Shown here: in pieces, positions 1 to 12,501 of the stretch
How positions within the stretch are numbered: the stretch's first letter is position 1
Layout: each line of letters begins with the position of its first letter
NCBI RefSeq assembly: GCF_031877795.1
Contig: NC_133942.1
Coordinates: forward strand, 3,782,001 to 3,846,000
Direction: 5' to 3'
DNA: 64,000 nucleotides
Origin: Strix aluco
Taxonomy: Eukaryota; Chordata; Aves; Strigiformes; Strigidae
Position numbers and translations under genes: made by a program
Notes under the pieces: generated by a model
Told to the model about the DNA's origin: nothing
What the model saw: only the letters and a program-made list of their open reading frames with translations
Database searches by the model: none

Positions 1-3000
1 TAAGAGGTCCTTGGAGGCTCTGGGACAGCAAGGGGGTCTTTCAAGATCAAAACCAATTGGAAAGTGGTTCCACAAGCCCTACAAAAATCTGCGCTAGTTC
101 CAGCTGGATTGAACCATTTGTTGCACATAACCTAAGGCAACCCCATCTCTGCTTGCACACTATCTTGACTCTATGAATTTATTTTTTTTTTTAATATATT
201 AAGCAAGCAGTTGATTGGAATTTCTCTTACGATATTTCTGCCCACGTGCTGCAAAGCAGCCCTCAGGTCTTTCCACTGCTTTTCAGACAGGTGCATGATT
301 TCTTATTACACCACGTGCTTTCAACACTTTTGCCTGGATGGAAGAAACAGATATTCAAATGATCATCTGCCCACAGCCAGGATACAGGGTGCAGAGTGCT
401 TCCATGTGCTCAGACACAGATCTGCATCACAGCCCAAGGTGGGGTAGCATGTTCTGTGCATAAATTTCAAGGCTGGCAGGGAAACACTAGACACAAGAGT
501 TCCATGGAAAAATGTGTATCACTTTAATTAGGCCTCTAACAACAGGGATTATGAGAGAAAGCTTCGCTCTAAGCTGCAGCCTGGGATGAAAGCACTAATT
601 ACCACACAGTACATCATTAACAAGCCCCAGCAAAGTGTGGAAAAGCTCAACTTACTGATAGTTACGTCAAACTGGCAGGAATGGCTGTTATCTGCCGGCA
701 CAGGGTTCGCCAAGCTGTGATGACAAAATCCCTGATGAGGTGTGTCCCAAAGGCTAATGCACTTCCTGACACTCATGCCGGGGCAGCAGAGCACTGTCAG
801 ATGAGCGGGACCCTCAGGGATGAGGCTGGAGAGGCAATCTGGGAGCTGGCAACCCCCTTTGCTCTTTAGTGGAGTGGCAACATCTCTAACATAGATGCAA
901 GATGAGAAGTGATGTCCTCCTCTTCTCCGCTCTCCCAAGACATCAGGGTACCCTCTCAGACCCTCCCACACTCCCTCCCTTTATCTCTCTGCCCCAGCAG
1001 CTCTTGCAGAGCTGCAACACTGGGATCAGGGCAGCCTGGAAGGGCCACCCGGGGTCTGTGAAACAGAAGAGAAGGGCTGGACCTGCAGCCCCTCATCCAA
1101 GCTGGGCAATCCCAGCAAGGGGCATGATGCTTGGGAAGGAACAGGGACTGGCTCCAGCCCCAGCCCCACATCGGGGTGTCCCCTTCCCCACCACAGGCAC
1201 TGGTCTCAGTGTCCACAGAGTCAAACATGGGGTCTCTGGGCAGGATGGAGATATTCAGGAGGGAAATGGGGCAGCTGGGTTTCTGTCCCCCGGGTCTCTG
1301 AGAGCACATGGAAACCTGCAACAGCACTGACAGGAGCTGAAAGCCTGTTTGGGGCTGGGAGCAAAGGTGATGAAGCAGTCCCAAGTAAGATGCTCTTCCT
1401 GGCACGTGCCTCTGAAGGTCCAGGCCATAGGACACTTGTTCCTCTCCTACGAGATGGCTCTTGAAGGAGCAGAAGACTGAACACTCAACATGATTTCTGG
1501 AAAAGGACTTCCTTGAAGTGTGGCTGAAACCCCTCCTGTTTCAATTCCCACTAGGATGATGGATGGCTCCTGCTGAGCTCTGCCTCCATCTCCTGGCAGC
1601 CCTTTCAGCTGATCCTGAGCTGTCTCCATTGCGAGATATGAGACCCAGCTCACTGGGCAGTGTAGTGGGCGGCAACACCTTCCCCTTCTCTCAAAATCTT
1701 TAAGTAACTTACAAGCAGAGCTGGAAAAATGATGCTTCTTGCAAATATATCTAGAATCAAACTGGCCACAGCACCATGAACCTCTCTGCTCAGCTAAGTG
1801 GAAACTGGCCAGAGGGAGTCCCTCCATCCTTCCTCCCATCCCTCTCTGCAAGATGCTCCATCATGGGTCCTTCAGGTGTTGCAAAGGATCCTGAGCAAGG
1901 AGCTGCATCCAAGCATCAGGATGGGACACTGGACAGGCTCCGTCACAACAAAGCCCCAGCCTGACCCCAGCTGCACCGTCCTCCGTGCTGGGGACCAGGA
2001 GAGAGGAGCGATGGGGACAACCAGTGGGGCAGAGTGACAACTGGACACAAACACCATGTCTGTCCCAATGGCAGCGATGGGTCAGGCAGAAATCCTCTGA
2101 GCCTCTTGGGGCTCCAGTTCCATCCCCAAAACTGCCTCCCTGCCCGGGCATGTCCCCACGCCTTCCCCGCCTTGGTTCCCAGCACTGCAAGAGATGGAGG
2201 CTGATCCAACACTGTGTGGCTGCTTGTGCAAGAGGTGCTGCTCCCCTCGCCCCCACCTCCCTCCGGTGACCTGGATCGGGTGACTCATCTCTAATCTCCC
2301 CGTCCATCACTTGCAAGCGAGTGAAGCAGAAACTGCCCAATACAAGAGAGCTGCCCAAGCAAGGGCAGGGTGCTGACGATGGGAGCAGCGCCCTGAACGT
2401 GAGGCTGCAAGCTCCTGGTGAGTGAGAACAAGTCCCCAGACCTGTTCCCTGGAAACTGTCTGATGAACTACACACCTGTACTACCTGCAGAAATACCCAG
2501 AAAATTAAAAAGAGAGGGGAAAAATCCCAAACCCCTGTTATCATCATGGCCTCGGGCTTTCTGTAGCACCTCTTTGTGGATGCAGAGTGCTGGGTGAGGG
2601 GTAAATCCAGCAGTTTTCCCAGGTTTGCCACCCCACAACCCCATCAGCACCCCAGGGAAGTGGAGTATCCCACCACCACCATCACGCCCCGTTTCCATCA
2701 CTGCTGGGGACAGATGAGGGAACCAGAGCAGCCCTGTGAGCTCCCACAATGTCCGTGTACACAAACACTGTGTTGCTGTTTTTAAACAACCCCTGGAGAG
2801 CGACTCAGTGTTCAGACTGGATAGCACCAGTCTGGGACTTGAGGGGAGATGGCAAAGTCTTTACCCAGAAATGCCTTTATTTCCTGCTGGGCATGAATTA
2901 AAACGTTTTTACCTCTCTTTGCCGTGGGGGTGGGAAGCACAGCTTTTCAGGGCACCCAGCCAGGCCATCCACTGGGATGCAGAAATACCTAGGGGATGGC

Positions 3001-4627
3001 AGTAATTGTGGCAGCTTCAGAAGGAAGCCCCCAGATGTGGGTCAGGAGAGTGTTTCTGTCACACTGGGACCTCTCAGCATCAATTCAACCTTCTTCAGCC
3101 AACCAAAGTGCCAAAGATTGAGAGCAAACCCCAAAAGCTTGGATTACCATGTTCTCCACACCATGACTCAGTAACCTGGGCACTTTTTCTCTGCATAATG
3201 GGGCTGGGAGCCCCTCAAGATCTGTGCCTCTCTGCTGGTCCCCCTCACCAGCCACTGTGTCACCTTGCCCAGCCACTGACAGGTGGGCCAAGACCTTCAC
3301 AGGGAACCTCCCTCAGGGGATGGAGTCAGGAGCAGGGTCAGCAGGGAGACCGCGCAGCCACAACCCACGCTAGATGACCTCAGCTGGATGCTTCACTGGG
3401 CAGCGCAGGTGAGAGCTTTGAAGCCCTCTTCTGCAATCCCCAGCAGGCTCCTGAGGAGCCTGGCAGCCCCAGGGTTTTCATGCCATAAGGAACAGCTGGA
3501 CTTTTCACCGCTCTGCAGGAATAGTTGAGGAGGAGGCGGCAAAACTCCACTGGGATCTCTCACCTCTGCAACACTGCACTGCATCGTGCCAGCCCGTAGC
3601 GCCCTTGCCTGCCCTGGGGCTCAGCAGGAGTGCCAGAGGAGGCCGATCAGCCGAGGGTAAGGCTGCACCATCCAGCCACCTCTGGAGGCGGGCATGGTAA
3701 AAAGCGCTGGGAGAAAGACAACCCTGACATGCTGGGCTGGCTTCTCGCCCACAGCCCAGGGAGGCAGCGCGGGAAGGGAGGCAGCATCCCAGATCACGCC
3801 GCAGCTCTGCACAGCAGCCAGCGCTCGGGACCAGCCACAGTGGAGGTAGGCTCAGCGCGGGGAAGGGGGCACGGGTGTTTCTGCAGCTGCTGCTGGGATG
3901 GTCCCTGCTCTCAGGGGATGCTGAGTAGCCCTCTCCTAGCAGGGAAGTATCTTGGCCAGTTGCTGTGGCAAAAAATCATGGCTGGCTTCCCAAGCGCGTT
4001 GCCTCCAGCCAGCTCCTGAGACAGAGTGTTGGCAGGTGGGGAGTGTCACCCTGCTATCAGGGACAGGCAGTTTCTGTCGCTTCTGGATCACTCCTGTTTC
4101 CTTAGACAGCGAGGACTTACCTCTGTCTGGGGCTCAGCAAGGAGCAGTCCAACAGGGCGCAGCCCACCTTTGTGCGGTGAGTCAGCAAACACCCCGAGCA
4201 CAACACCCGCGAGCAGGATCCAGGCTGTTTGATAAAGAGCTGAGCCAGGGAGGGTGAGAGCACAGGCAAGAGACCGGGGGTTGAGAACAGTCAGAGGAGG
4301 GGAGCGAGAGTTCCAGCGATGCATGCACATCTTTCTGTTGCATCTTGGGGACAATCTGAGCATTGCAGCGGATGGCCTGGTGACTCCAAACCTGCTTTGC
4401 TCGGGGATGTACCCTAGGGAGATGGAGGGCTCCCATGGGAGATGCCTGAGCATACGCCCAGATGCGGGACTGCAATGTGCATGGGCACTGGGATACACGC
4501 ACAGACGTGTCCGGGACAAGCAGCATGCTGGCAGGTGGGCAGGAGATGGCTCTGCAGAGAAGGCTGGGTGGGGTGGAAATGCAGGGGTGATTTTCTCCCC
4601 AGTGTCTCTCTGGGTGCTGATTTTCAG
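1..4627. other. Upstream region, no gene recognised
   Basis: I found no exon with a recognisable protein match on either strand. Reading frames here overlap each other and lack paired splice sites and family motifs. In the human locus DUOX1 runs away from DUOXA1, so a minus-strand DUOX1 start could have been expected here; the conserved first-exon motif (SWEVQR.DGWYNN) is not present. A possible non-coding DUOXA1 leader exon ends near 4176 at a good-looking donor (GTGAGT), but this is a guess. A short T-rich run lies at about 182-193. Confidence 0.55.
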
Positions 4628-4644
4628 CCTTCCTGGGCAGCAGG

Positions 4645-7600
4645 ATGACGCTGTGGAATGGATCCTTCCCCTTCTACCCTGGTGCCAGTGAGTGCTTCCC
4701 CTTTGACACCACCCAGGCTGTCATCGTCTCTGTCGTCCTCTCCATATTGGCCACCTTCATCATCATCCTGCCCGGGATCCGGGGCAGGGGGGTAAGTGGA
4801 GAGGTTAGGGGATTTCAGCCCTCTGGTCCCTGTCCTGTGCATCCCACATGCCTCCTCCTTACCAGCCTCGACAACAGACTGGGGGGCAGACATGCCCACA
4901 GGTTCATGGCCAGGGCTCTGGGATCTCTAGCAAGCCATGGGGGTGAGCTCCAGCCCAACCCAGCATGTACCTCATGCTGGAGACAGCAAACTTCACCATC
5001 CCAAATTTACAAGGTGCCCAGATCTGAACTCAGCTGGATTTCGCTGTGAGCAAGCCCAAGTGATTTCGCAGGAGTGGAAAAACAGGGTGAGGCTCAAAGA
5101 CCTCGTTCCACCTTCCTCAAAACCCCGATAAAAGAAAGAGGTGTGCACCATGCTTGCCCCAGCACTGCTCATGGGGCAGTGGCCAGCCAACCCTGCTGCA
5201 AGCCCACTGCTCACGTGCCGTGCGCTTGTCGCCTGCTTGGCTTTGCAGTGGGGCTGGCCAAGAGGCATCTCCCCTCCAGGGAACACACTGCAAACTCCTG
5301 GCCCCTGCTTTTGTCTCCAGCTATGGCCAGCTGCCAACATGTCCACTTGGATAAGTGTGGAAATTCCAGCTCAGAACTATTAAAGGGAGTGTCTCCATTC
5401 TCCTTCCCAGAAAGGGAACGGCACAGCTTTCCCAAATGGGCTGTTTTGACCTTCTTGCTCTGCCTGGATCCCCCTGCAGCCTCCCCCGCCCCATGGAAGA
5501 AATGCCTCAGCCATGTGTCCCCACCATGCCACCAGCCTGCAGAGCCCATGGGGTGACTCCCCAGGGGAGGGACAGACCCATTTCTTACCAGTTGGCATTT
5601 CTAGATGTCATGCTTAGTGCTGAAGTCCCCATGCAAAGTCTGACTGAGACCTGTCCCCCCTCCTCTGCTCACCCATTGCAGCAACAATTCTGGTTCCTGA
5701 GGGTGGTGATGGGTCTCTTCGTGGGAGCAGTGGTCCTCAGTGAGTACCAGGATCCTGGATGGGAAGCTCAAGGATGCCCAAGACACAGGTGATGGAGGAG
5801 CAGGGCGAGGGAGGGTGAACAGACCAGCCAAGTGCCAAGTCCAGCCTGCAGGATGAGTTTATGGGGAAGGCCGACCCACATCTGTGTCTGGTACCTGGCT
5901 CCAGCAAGTTGTGGGCAGTGCAAGCACCCATCTGTCTCCTCTCTGAAGGCTGAAGGTCATACACACAGACCACCTCCAGGGCAGTCACCAAAAGCCCACC
6001 GCCAACTGCCAGGGGACCTAGACAAAATGACAGGTTCTTAGAAGAGGACCAGTGCCTGGAGAGTTCCCACACATCAGCCCCACTGCCTCTAGGGCTAGGG
6101 ACTGTGCTGGGTCTGGGGAGAAACCAACCCAAGTGCAGCTCTCAAGGTCACAGGTCAGGATTGATGTTGGGGAAGGACATACAAGGCTTTTGCTCCATGG
6201 GTCTCACAAGCCAGGCCTTGCCCTTGGGATGGGGTAGACAATGCTCAGGCCGTGGTGACCATCATGGCAGATGCTTCCAGCACTGGATGTCTCACTGCCA
6301 GGCCATGACTAACCTTTGAAGTCTTCACAGCTGTACAGTTCACCAGGGACTGGGAGACAGGCTGGGTGACAGCAAACACCTCCTACAAGTCCTTCAGTCA
6401 TGCCGTGGTGAACGTGAATGTTGGGCTGCACATTGGCCTGGCAGGAGTGAACGTCACACTGGTGGGTGAGTGCATATCTCAACGGGAGGGGATTGGGTCC
6501 AAGTTTGGCAGCCGTGCACCCGGGTACTGGGGCTGTGGGCCCTCAAGCCCCCACACCAGGAAGTCTTGGAGCTGCCTCCAAGGCTGAGAAAGGTCCTTAG
6601 TCTTCATCATCTGTCAGGAAACCCAGTGAATCAGGTCAATGAGACCATCAACTACAATGAGCACTTTGCCTGGAGCTTCAAGGCAGACTACGACCGCAGC
6701 TATGGTGAAGGCCTGGAGAAGGGGCTGCCCAGCCCCATCCTCTATGTGGCGGAGAAGTTCACCACACAAAGCCCCTGCAGCATGCACATGCAGTACCGCA
6801 TCTCCAGCCACTACACGTCCCTCACACTGTGGTAAGTTAGAGCAGGAGGCCAGCCCTATCTCTGCTCAGTGGGGAGGTGTAAACAACCAGGTGGAGCAGA
6901 GGGAGCTTGATGGAGCCACCCTCTTCCCTATAAGGCCATGCCAAAGCCTTGACTGGTCTCTGCCACCCACCCTTCTGCAGAACCAGGGATGCTCATGTTT
7001 ACTGGCCTGCCCATCTCCCCAGAATCTTATTCTGTCTTCTCTGCCCTGAATTGCAAAACTGCAGTTGGAGAAAAATTATTCTTCATTTAAAGGAAAGGAG
7101 AGGCAACTGTGTGGGGCTTATGGTGCAAGGTCCTTTCCCAAGTGAGATGCAGAGCCCCAATAAGACCAGCCATGGCAGGGTTCCTCTTGCATGTCAAAGA
7201 GGGCAGAAGACCTGCTGGTGGGGAGCAGGAGGTTCCATCAAGATGGTGCTCAGAGGTTGTCTTGTGGTGTAAATCTGAGAGCCCTTGTGTGAGCTGTGAT
7301 GGTGGAGTCTCAGAGCATCCCCATATGTCGCTGAGGTCATGGGAAAGACACTGCAGGGAAGAGTGAGTTTTGTGACTCCCCCTACTGATGTAGGTTCCAG
7401 GTCCCTGCTCATATCTCCTTTTTTATTTTCAGGAAAAATAACTAGCGCTGCCCAAACATTCCTGCTATTGAGAAGGAGTATTTCAAGGCAGGGATGTTGA
7501 TGTAAACTTATTTTTTGTTATTATTCTTGGAATAAGAACAATTTGTTATGCTCATCTCCCCAGTGAGCTAAACCCAAACCCCATGCACAGGGTAGGGCTG

Positions 7601-9362
7601 GCAGCTGGGTCCACTCCAGGTGCTGAATCAGATGTGGGCACGGCTTATTGTGCAGTTCTCCAAACAAAGGTCTCCTTTGTTGCCATTCTCCCTTTGAACA
7701 GGTGGGAAGTGCCTGGGAACAGTTGTGGAGGACCATGAGAGTCAGCAAAAGAGTTAATTTGGAGGGACCTCCAGAGGTTACTACTGCAGTCCCCCACCCA
7801 GAGCAGGGCTGATGTCAAAGCTGTATCAAAGTGCTCGGGGCTTTGTGAAGTTCAACACTGAATATCCCCAGGAGTGGAGATCCCTCTCCACCACTGCAGG
7901 ACCTGCCCCACAGCTCCACTGTTCTTGCAGTTACAGAATTGTTTGGGTTGGAAGGGACATCCTGAGATCAGCCTGTCCAGCTAGAGCTCAAGCAAGGCCA
8001 GCTAGAGCAGGTTGCCCAGGGCTGCATCCCTCCATCAGGATGTGGAGAGGAGACCCTGAGAACAGGTTCCAAGCTTGGTTTTGTGGTCCTTTCACAGGAT
8101 GGCCTTTTGCACGTGGCTCATTTCCATCCTATTGTTCTCCATGCCCATCCTGCTCTACGGTGGCTGCATGCTCCTGCTCACTGCCGTGCTGATGCTCTCC
8201 TCACTGCTCTTCTTCACTGCGAGGAACACTCTGAAGTGTCCCATCCTGTTTGGCCCAGCTTCCCTGAACACAGACTATGGTGGATCCTTTTGGCTGACAT
8301 TAGCAACAGGTGAGTGCTCAGCTTGCTCCTGGGGCTTTTTTTCTCTATTCCTGCAGTGATGATCCTCAGTGATGCCCCAACAGCACCTCATCCCCTCTGT
8401 CTTCATGGCTGGTCACAGAAACCGTATTTTTTTCAATGACATACAGGAATTTAGCATAGCATCATCGAGACTGGGGGAAAAAGAGCTGAGCATCCAGGAG
8501 ATCTGAATGGCCAAAGTTATCTGTGTGGAGGTGTGCCCAGAGGAGTGTCATGAAAGTAATGAATCACAGAGTCAGCGCAAGACCTGACCTGGAAGGACCC
8601 TCGGGGGTGTCTCTCCGAGCCCTTGCCCAGAGCAGGACTAACCTCAAAGCCACAACAGCCTTGTTCAGTCTGGTTGTGGATGTCCCCATGGCTAGAGATT
8701 CCCTCTTCCTTTCAGGACCTGTCCCACAGCTGTCCCACTCATGGGCAGCAATTATTTCTTTTTATCAAGCTGGAAGTTTCCTTGTTACAGCTGTGCACCT
8801 CCAAGAAGAGACTGGCTCTTTTTCAGTAGCAGAAGATGGTAATTAGTTCCCCTATAGAATCCTCATTTTCCAGCTAAACAAGCCCAGCTCCTCCAGCCTT
8901 TACCCTCACATAGTGGGCTCCAGCCCCAATCTCTTGGCAATCTGCCCCAGTTCATTGACTCCTCTTTTGTACTGGGAAGCCCAAACGGATGGCAGAGTCC
9001 AGGTGTGGAAAGGGAAATAACACCTTCCCTTGACCTCCTGGGTGATGCCACATGCCATTGGCCTCCAACCCCAGATCCGGGTCTGGATGGGGCTGGGACA
9101 CAGCGGGCAGGAGGTGATAACGGGTGTCCCCACACTGTGTGTTGCAGGGCTGCTGTGCCTGCTGCTGGGGCTGGGCGTCATCATCCTGAACTCCACGCAG
9201 CCAGAGAAACTGAAGCTTGTCTTTAACCTGGACGAGGGAAAGGAAGAAGAAGAGGGGAGGTGGGACAAGTCCTGCCTGCCAGCCCAGCCCAGCTCCTCTG
9301 CACAGGATGTGCTGATGGTCCCCCTGGGCGAGCTTTGCGAGGTGACAGCCACCCAGCTGTAA
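4645..9362 (+). CDS. DUOXA1: DUOXA1, dual oxidase maturation factor 1
   Basis: Multi-pass ER membrane protein that escorts a dual oxidase out of the ER and stays in the active peroxide-producing complex. Six coding exons: 4645-4791, 5682-5739, 6331-6465, 6618-6831, 8098-8309, 9148-9362. Every junction is GT/AG and phase carries through, giving 326 residues, close to family length. The ATG has A at -3, and an acceptor lies just upstream (exon from about 4628). Hydrophobic segments lie near residues 25-43 and 52-68 and in exons 5 and 6. The large extracellular loop (exons 3-4) carries sequons at N84, N109 and N121. The N-terminal pattern FPFY.G....FP.DTT and ATFI.ILPGIRG fits DUOXA1 better than DUOXA2. 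The acidic tail (EGKEEEEGRW) is unlike DUOXA2. Convergent with DUOXA2. Family certain; paralogue assignment rests on the N-terminus and gene order. Confidence 0.93.
7755..8060 (-). repeat. CR1 LINE fragments in DUOXA1 intron 4
   Basis: Two neighbouring minus-strand CR1 3'-end pieces, about 7755-7920 and 7932-8060. The second starts with the characteristic CR1 tail in reverse (ACAGAATTGTTTGGGTTGGA). Both are diverged and 5'-truncated, so old. The right edge stops about 40 bases short of the exon 5 acceptor, so the insertion sits very near the splice region. Confidence 0.75.
8555..9045 (-). repeat. CR1 LINE fragment in DUOXA1 intron 5
   Basis: Reverse-oriented CR1 3' region, beginning with a degenerate AATCACAGAGTC tail and the GACCTGGAAGGACC motif and ending near CCCTTGACCTCC. 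It is well diverged from the other copies in the window and interrupted, so it looks old. It fills most of intron 5. Confidence 0.75.
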
Positions 9363-9522
9363 GGTGCTGGGAGGAGGCAGAGCAAAGCTTGAGGACACCC
9401 CTCCTGAATTCATGCTCCAGCCCAACCCCACCAGGAGCCCAGGTGGGAAGAGACATGACAAGAACCAGGTAACAAGAATATCCAAGTCTGGAAAGGTGTC
9501 TCAAATATGACAGTTTGCCCTC

Positions 9523-9546
9523 TTTTTTTTTTTTTTTTTTTTTTTT
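9523..9546. repeat. Poly(T) tract, 24 bases
   Basis: Uninterrupted T run about 160 bases after the DUOXA1 stop, in the probable 3' UTR. On the minus strand it reads as poly(A). No retrotransposon body was recognised next to it. Confidence 0.8.
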
Positions 9547-10534
9547 CTTTCTGTTATTTTACTCACCAGAAGCTGTAAGAGCTTTTGGGGTGAGGAAAAT
9601 CCATTGCCCCATCCTTGGCTGTCTGGTTACAGGTGCTGGGCTACTGTCTTTCCCCTGAGTCCACCCCCAACAAACCCTGAGTCCTCCCTAAAACACAGAG
9701 ATTAAACCAGAACAAGCTGGAGAGAAACCAAATAACCACAGACGCATAGATATGAACCAAAGGAGAAGTAGACCCCCCACAGTGGCACCTCCACCCTGAA
9801 GGCCACCGAGAAGTCCCCTCTGCCCAGGGATGCATTTCTCATCAGCAACCAGGGAGAGCGAGTGGAGCTGTGCTCACCACGGTGCCCTGTATCCAGCACC
9901 TCTTCTTGGTCTGGGATAAAGAGCGAGTTGGCAAGGAAGCCCATGTTTTAGTAGGATACTGGAGGTACCAGATCTTGGAGGCCTCCTGTATTTCAGACCC
10001 GTCTTGACACCCCACAGCTCAAGTTCAATGTAAGTCTGAGATGTCCTGGGCTGTACATTGGGCTCAAAACTGCACAGTCAGAGAGTTGGCTGGCGGGCTC
10101 CTGCTTCTTACAGTGCTTATAAAATCCCCAAACCACAGCTACCAGCCTGTGACTTATTGGTGCTCTCACAGCCCTCTGAAAGAAAGACAAAACATTTCAG
10201 TGGGAGGGGAGGAGAAGATGGGAATGGAGGTGCTACCGTGCCCCAAAGAGAGGCTGTAATCAATTAGCAAGAGGTGAGCATCACACCCGGTCTGGGAGTC
10301 TTGGCTTCCTCCTGCTCAGCCGAGGAAACGCATGTGTCATGGGGCACACAATGCTGACATCCTGCACACCCAAGGTGGGTGCAGCCGCCCACTCCGGGCT
10401 GCTAACAGCTAGCAGGTACCTTGCCCGTGCAGGGAGGGAGAGGAGGGAGTGCATTTCAGGTTTGCACCACTTCAACTCTGTGCGGGTTTTGCGACTTTTT
10501 CTGTTTTGTGCTCACTTATTTTCCCCTCTATCTC

Positions 10535-10540
10535 AATAAA
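10535..10540 (+). terminator. DUOXA1: Candidate DUOXA1 poly(A) signal
   Basis: AATAAA about 1.2 kb after the DUOXA1 stop codon, followed by a TG/T-rich stretch (GGTCTTTCTGTTGTCTTG) that fits a downstream GU-rich element. A second AATAAA lies at 10681-10686. Which one is used cannot be told from sequence. Confidence 0.45.
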
Positions 10541-12487
10541 ATAAGTTGGACCTGGTCTTTCTGTTGTCTTGCTGATAGAGGCATCCCTCTGAGGGCTGTC
10601 AGGCTGGGGATGCTCAGAGGCAGAGGCCCTCTTTTGTGGTCCTGTATGTGCCGTCTGAGCATGGCTAGTCAGCCCAGGGCAATAAAGGCAAGTCAACACA
10701 CAGTAAATAGGGTATTGGAGCATCCCCAGGCAAATGAGTGGGGGGGATATGGGAGGACATTAGCTCCTGGAGTAACCCTGGGCATGTGGAACGCTTGATG
10801 GGAGCAATCCCCAGCCCAGCAGAGAGGTTTGCAGAGGGACCACCACAGCTCAGGCCCTCTGGGGAGGGGATGCTCAGACATGGCATCTTGCCCCATCCCA
10901 CTCTGAATGGAAGAGCTTTCGGTGAGGACCTAGAGGACCCAACAGGCATTTAAAAACAGGTTGGAGCTGAACTCCTTGGGCTTGGGCGACCTCAGCGAGG
11001 ATGTTCCCAATGGCATCTACCAGGAGATACTTCAGCCTACGGATGGACTAGGTCCCAGGTGCAACGAACCCCTTTTATTTACTGAATTGAAATTCAGATC
11101 TCATAAACCTCTGCCTTTCCCTGGTGTGTCCCCCCCTGCAGCCCAGCCTGGGGGGCAGGGGAGTGGGCAGCTCTTCTGCCTGCTAGATGGCATGGTGGCT
11201 GCATGCCCTGGTGAAATGACTGCCTCCAGGCATGGAGACCACGGTCCTCGCAGAGCCCCAGGCTGTGCTCTTCGAGACGCTTACGGTGTTTGCTCCATTG
11301 CTGGCACTGACTCTCTGGTTAGATGCCAGATTCCCTGGACAACGTGAGGCCAGAAAAAACCTGGGCTGAGAGCCAGGGATTTAATGGCAATTATTTTACA
11401 TCTTGTTGCCCAACAACAGTCCAGTCCAGCCAGGAAACTGAGCTGGGAGCTGTGGTGGAGAGAGGAGGTAGGACCTGCAGCAGCACAACCCAGGGGCCAT
11501 ACAACCACAGCTCTTATAATGCTCTTATAGTGCATGCGAAGAAGCTGCTATGACAACATGTGAGGCAAAATAATCATCCCTGAGCAATGACCCTCCTGTG
11601 TGCACCTCCCTATGGTGGCAAGGGAAGAAGTCCTCCACCTGCAAGTCTCCTTGCAGGTGACCAGCCCCCGTGACACAGCCGGCCCCTGTTGTCCTGACTC
11701 CCTGCTCTGCATGAGATGCAATGAGTGTAGGGGTCTCTGCATGCCCCATCGTGTCATTGCCACTGCTCAGCTGGCCCCACACAAGGTCTGCTGCAGAAAT
11801 CCCGTGTTTGCTAGGAAGCGGGCGAGACACACAGAGATCTGGTGTCTCTGTGCTTCAGATGGATTGAATTTTGTTTATGTCTTGTTTATTTGGGCTCACG
11901 CCCCTGTGTGCCTGATGCAACAGGCCAAAGTTTTTCTTCTGATGAGGATGCTGTTGGAGGGGTAATCATGCCTAAAAGCAGGTGAAAAGGCTGGAGAGTT
12001 CCAGATGTGGTGGCAGAAAGGATGGGAAACCCCCAAACCTCCTGTGTTTTCAGGCCATGGGATCTGTCCCACACCAGCCCAAATAACCTGTGGCTGGTTG
12101 TAGCATCTTCCCATGATCCCTCCAGACCTGACATGTCTGGATGCAAGAAAGGCTCGAGAAAGGATCCTCCATTTCCTGATGGAGTTTTGTTGGCTTAATC
12201 TTATGGCTTTTGTCCTGCTGCTCAGCTAGTCAAAGCCCTTTTGAGGCTCTCTTACATCCCTACAGCACGCTGTTCCCCATGACAAGGGTTTCTCAGTGAC
12301 TCACCTTGACACATGCCAGCGAGCCCCATCCTTCCTTGGGGGCACCTCTGCCAGGGCAGCTTCCCCCGTGGGAAGGATGCTGCTGGTGGGGCTGGTGGGG
12401 CCTCGCAAGCGGATATGCCTCACAACCCCTTCTTAAGAAACCAGCCCCCCAGAATGCCCAAAGTGTTTCAAAGGAGTGGGTTTTTTA

Positions 12488-12501
12488 AATAAAGTTTTAT
12501 T
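12488..12501. terminator. Two-way poly(A) signal pair
   Basis: AATAAA on the plus strand (12488-12493) and AATAAA on the minus strand (12501-12496) are separated by two bases, in an AT-rich stretch between the convergent DUOXA genes. The arrangement could serve as a poly(A) signal for transcripts arriving from either side. This is inferred from position only. Confidence 0.4.

Noticed and set aside
1861-2631. Long open frame on the minus strand (256 codons)
   Set aside because: GC-rich sequence with several overlapping open frames in other phases; no family motif, no splice context, composition like its surroundings.
10450-10700. Stretch with AATAAA and T-rich sequence that faintly recalls a solo LTR
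   Set aside because: No matching partner, no defined ends and no recognisable family sequence; simpler as a 3' UTR with a poly(A) signal.
11220-11357. Small open frame starting METTVLAEPQ
   Set aside because: 45 codons with no recognised relative, in the gap between convergent genes; no supporting splice or promoter signal.
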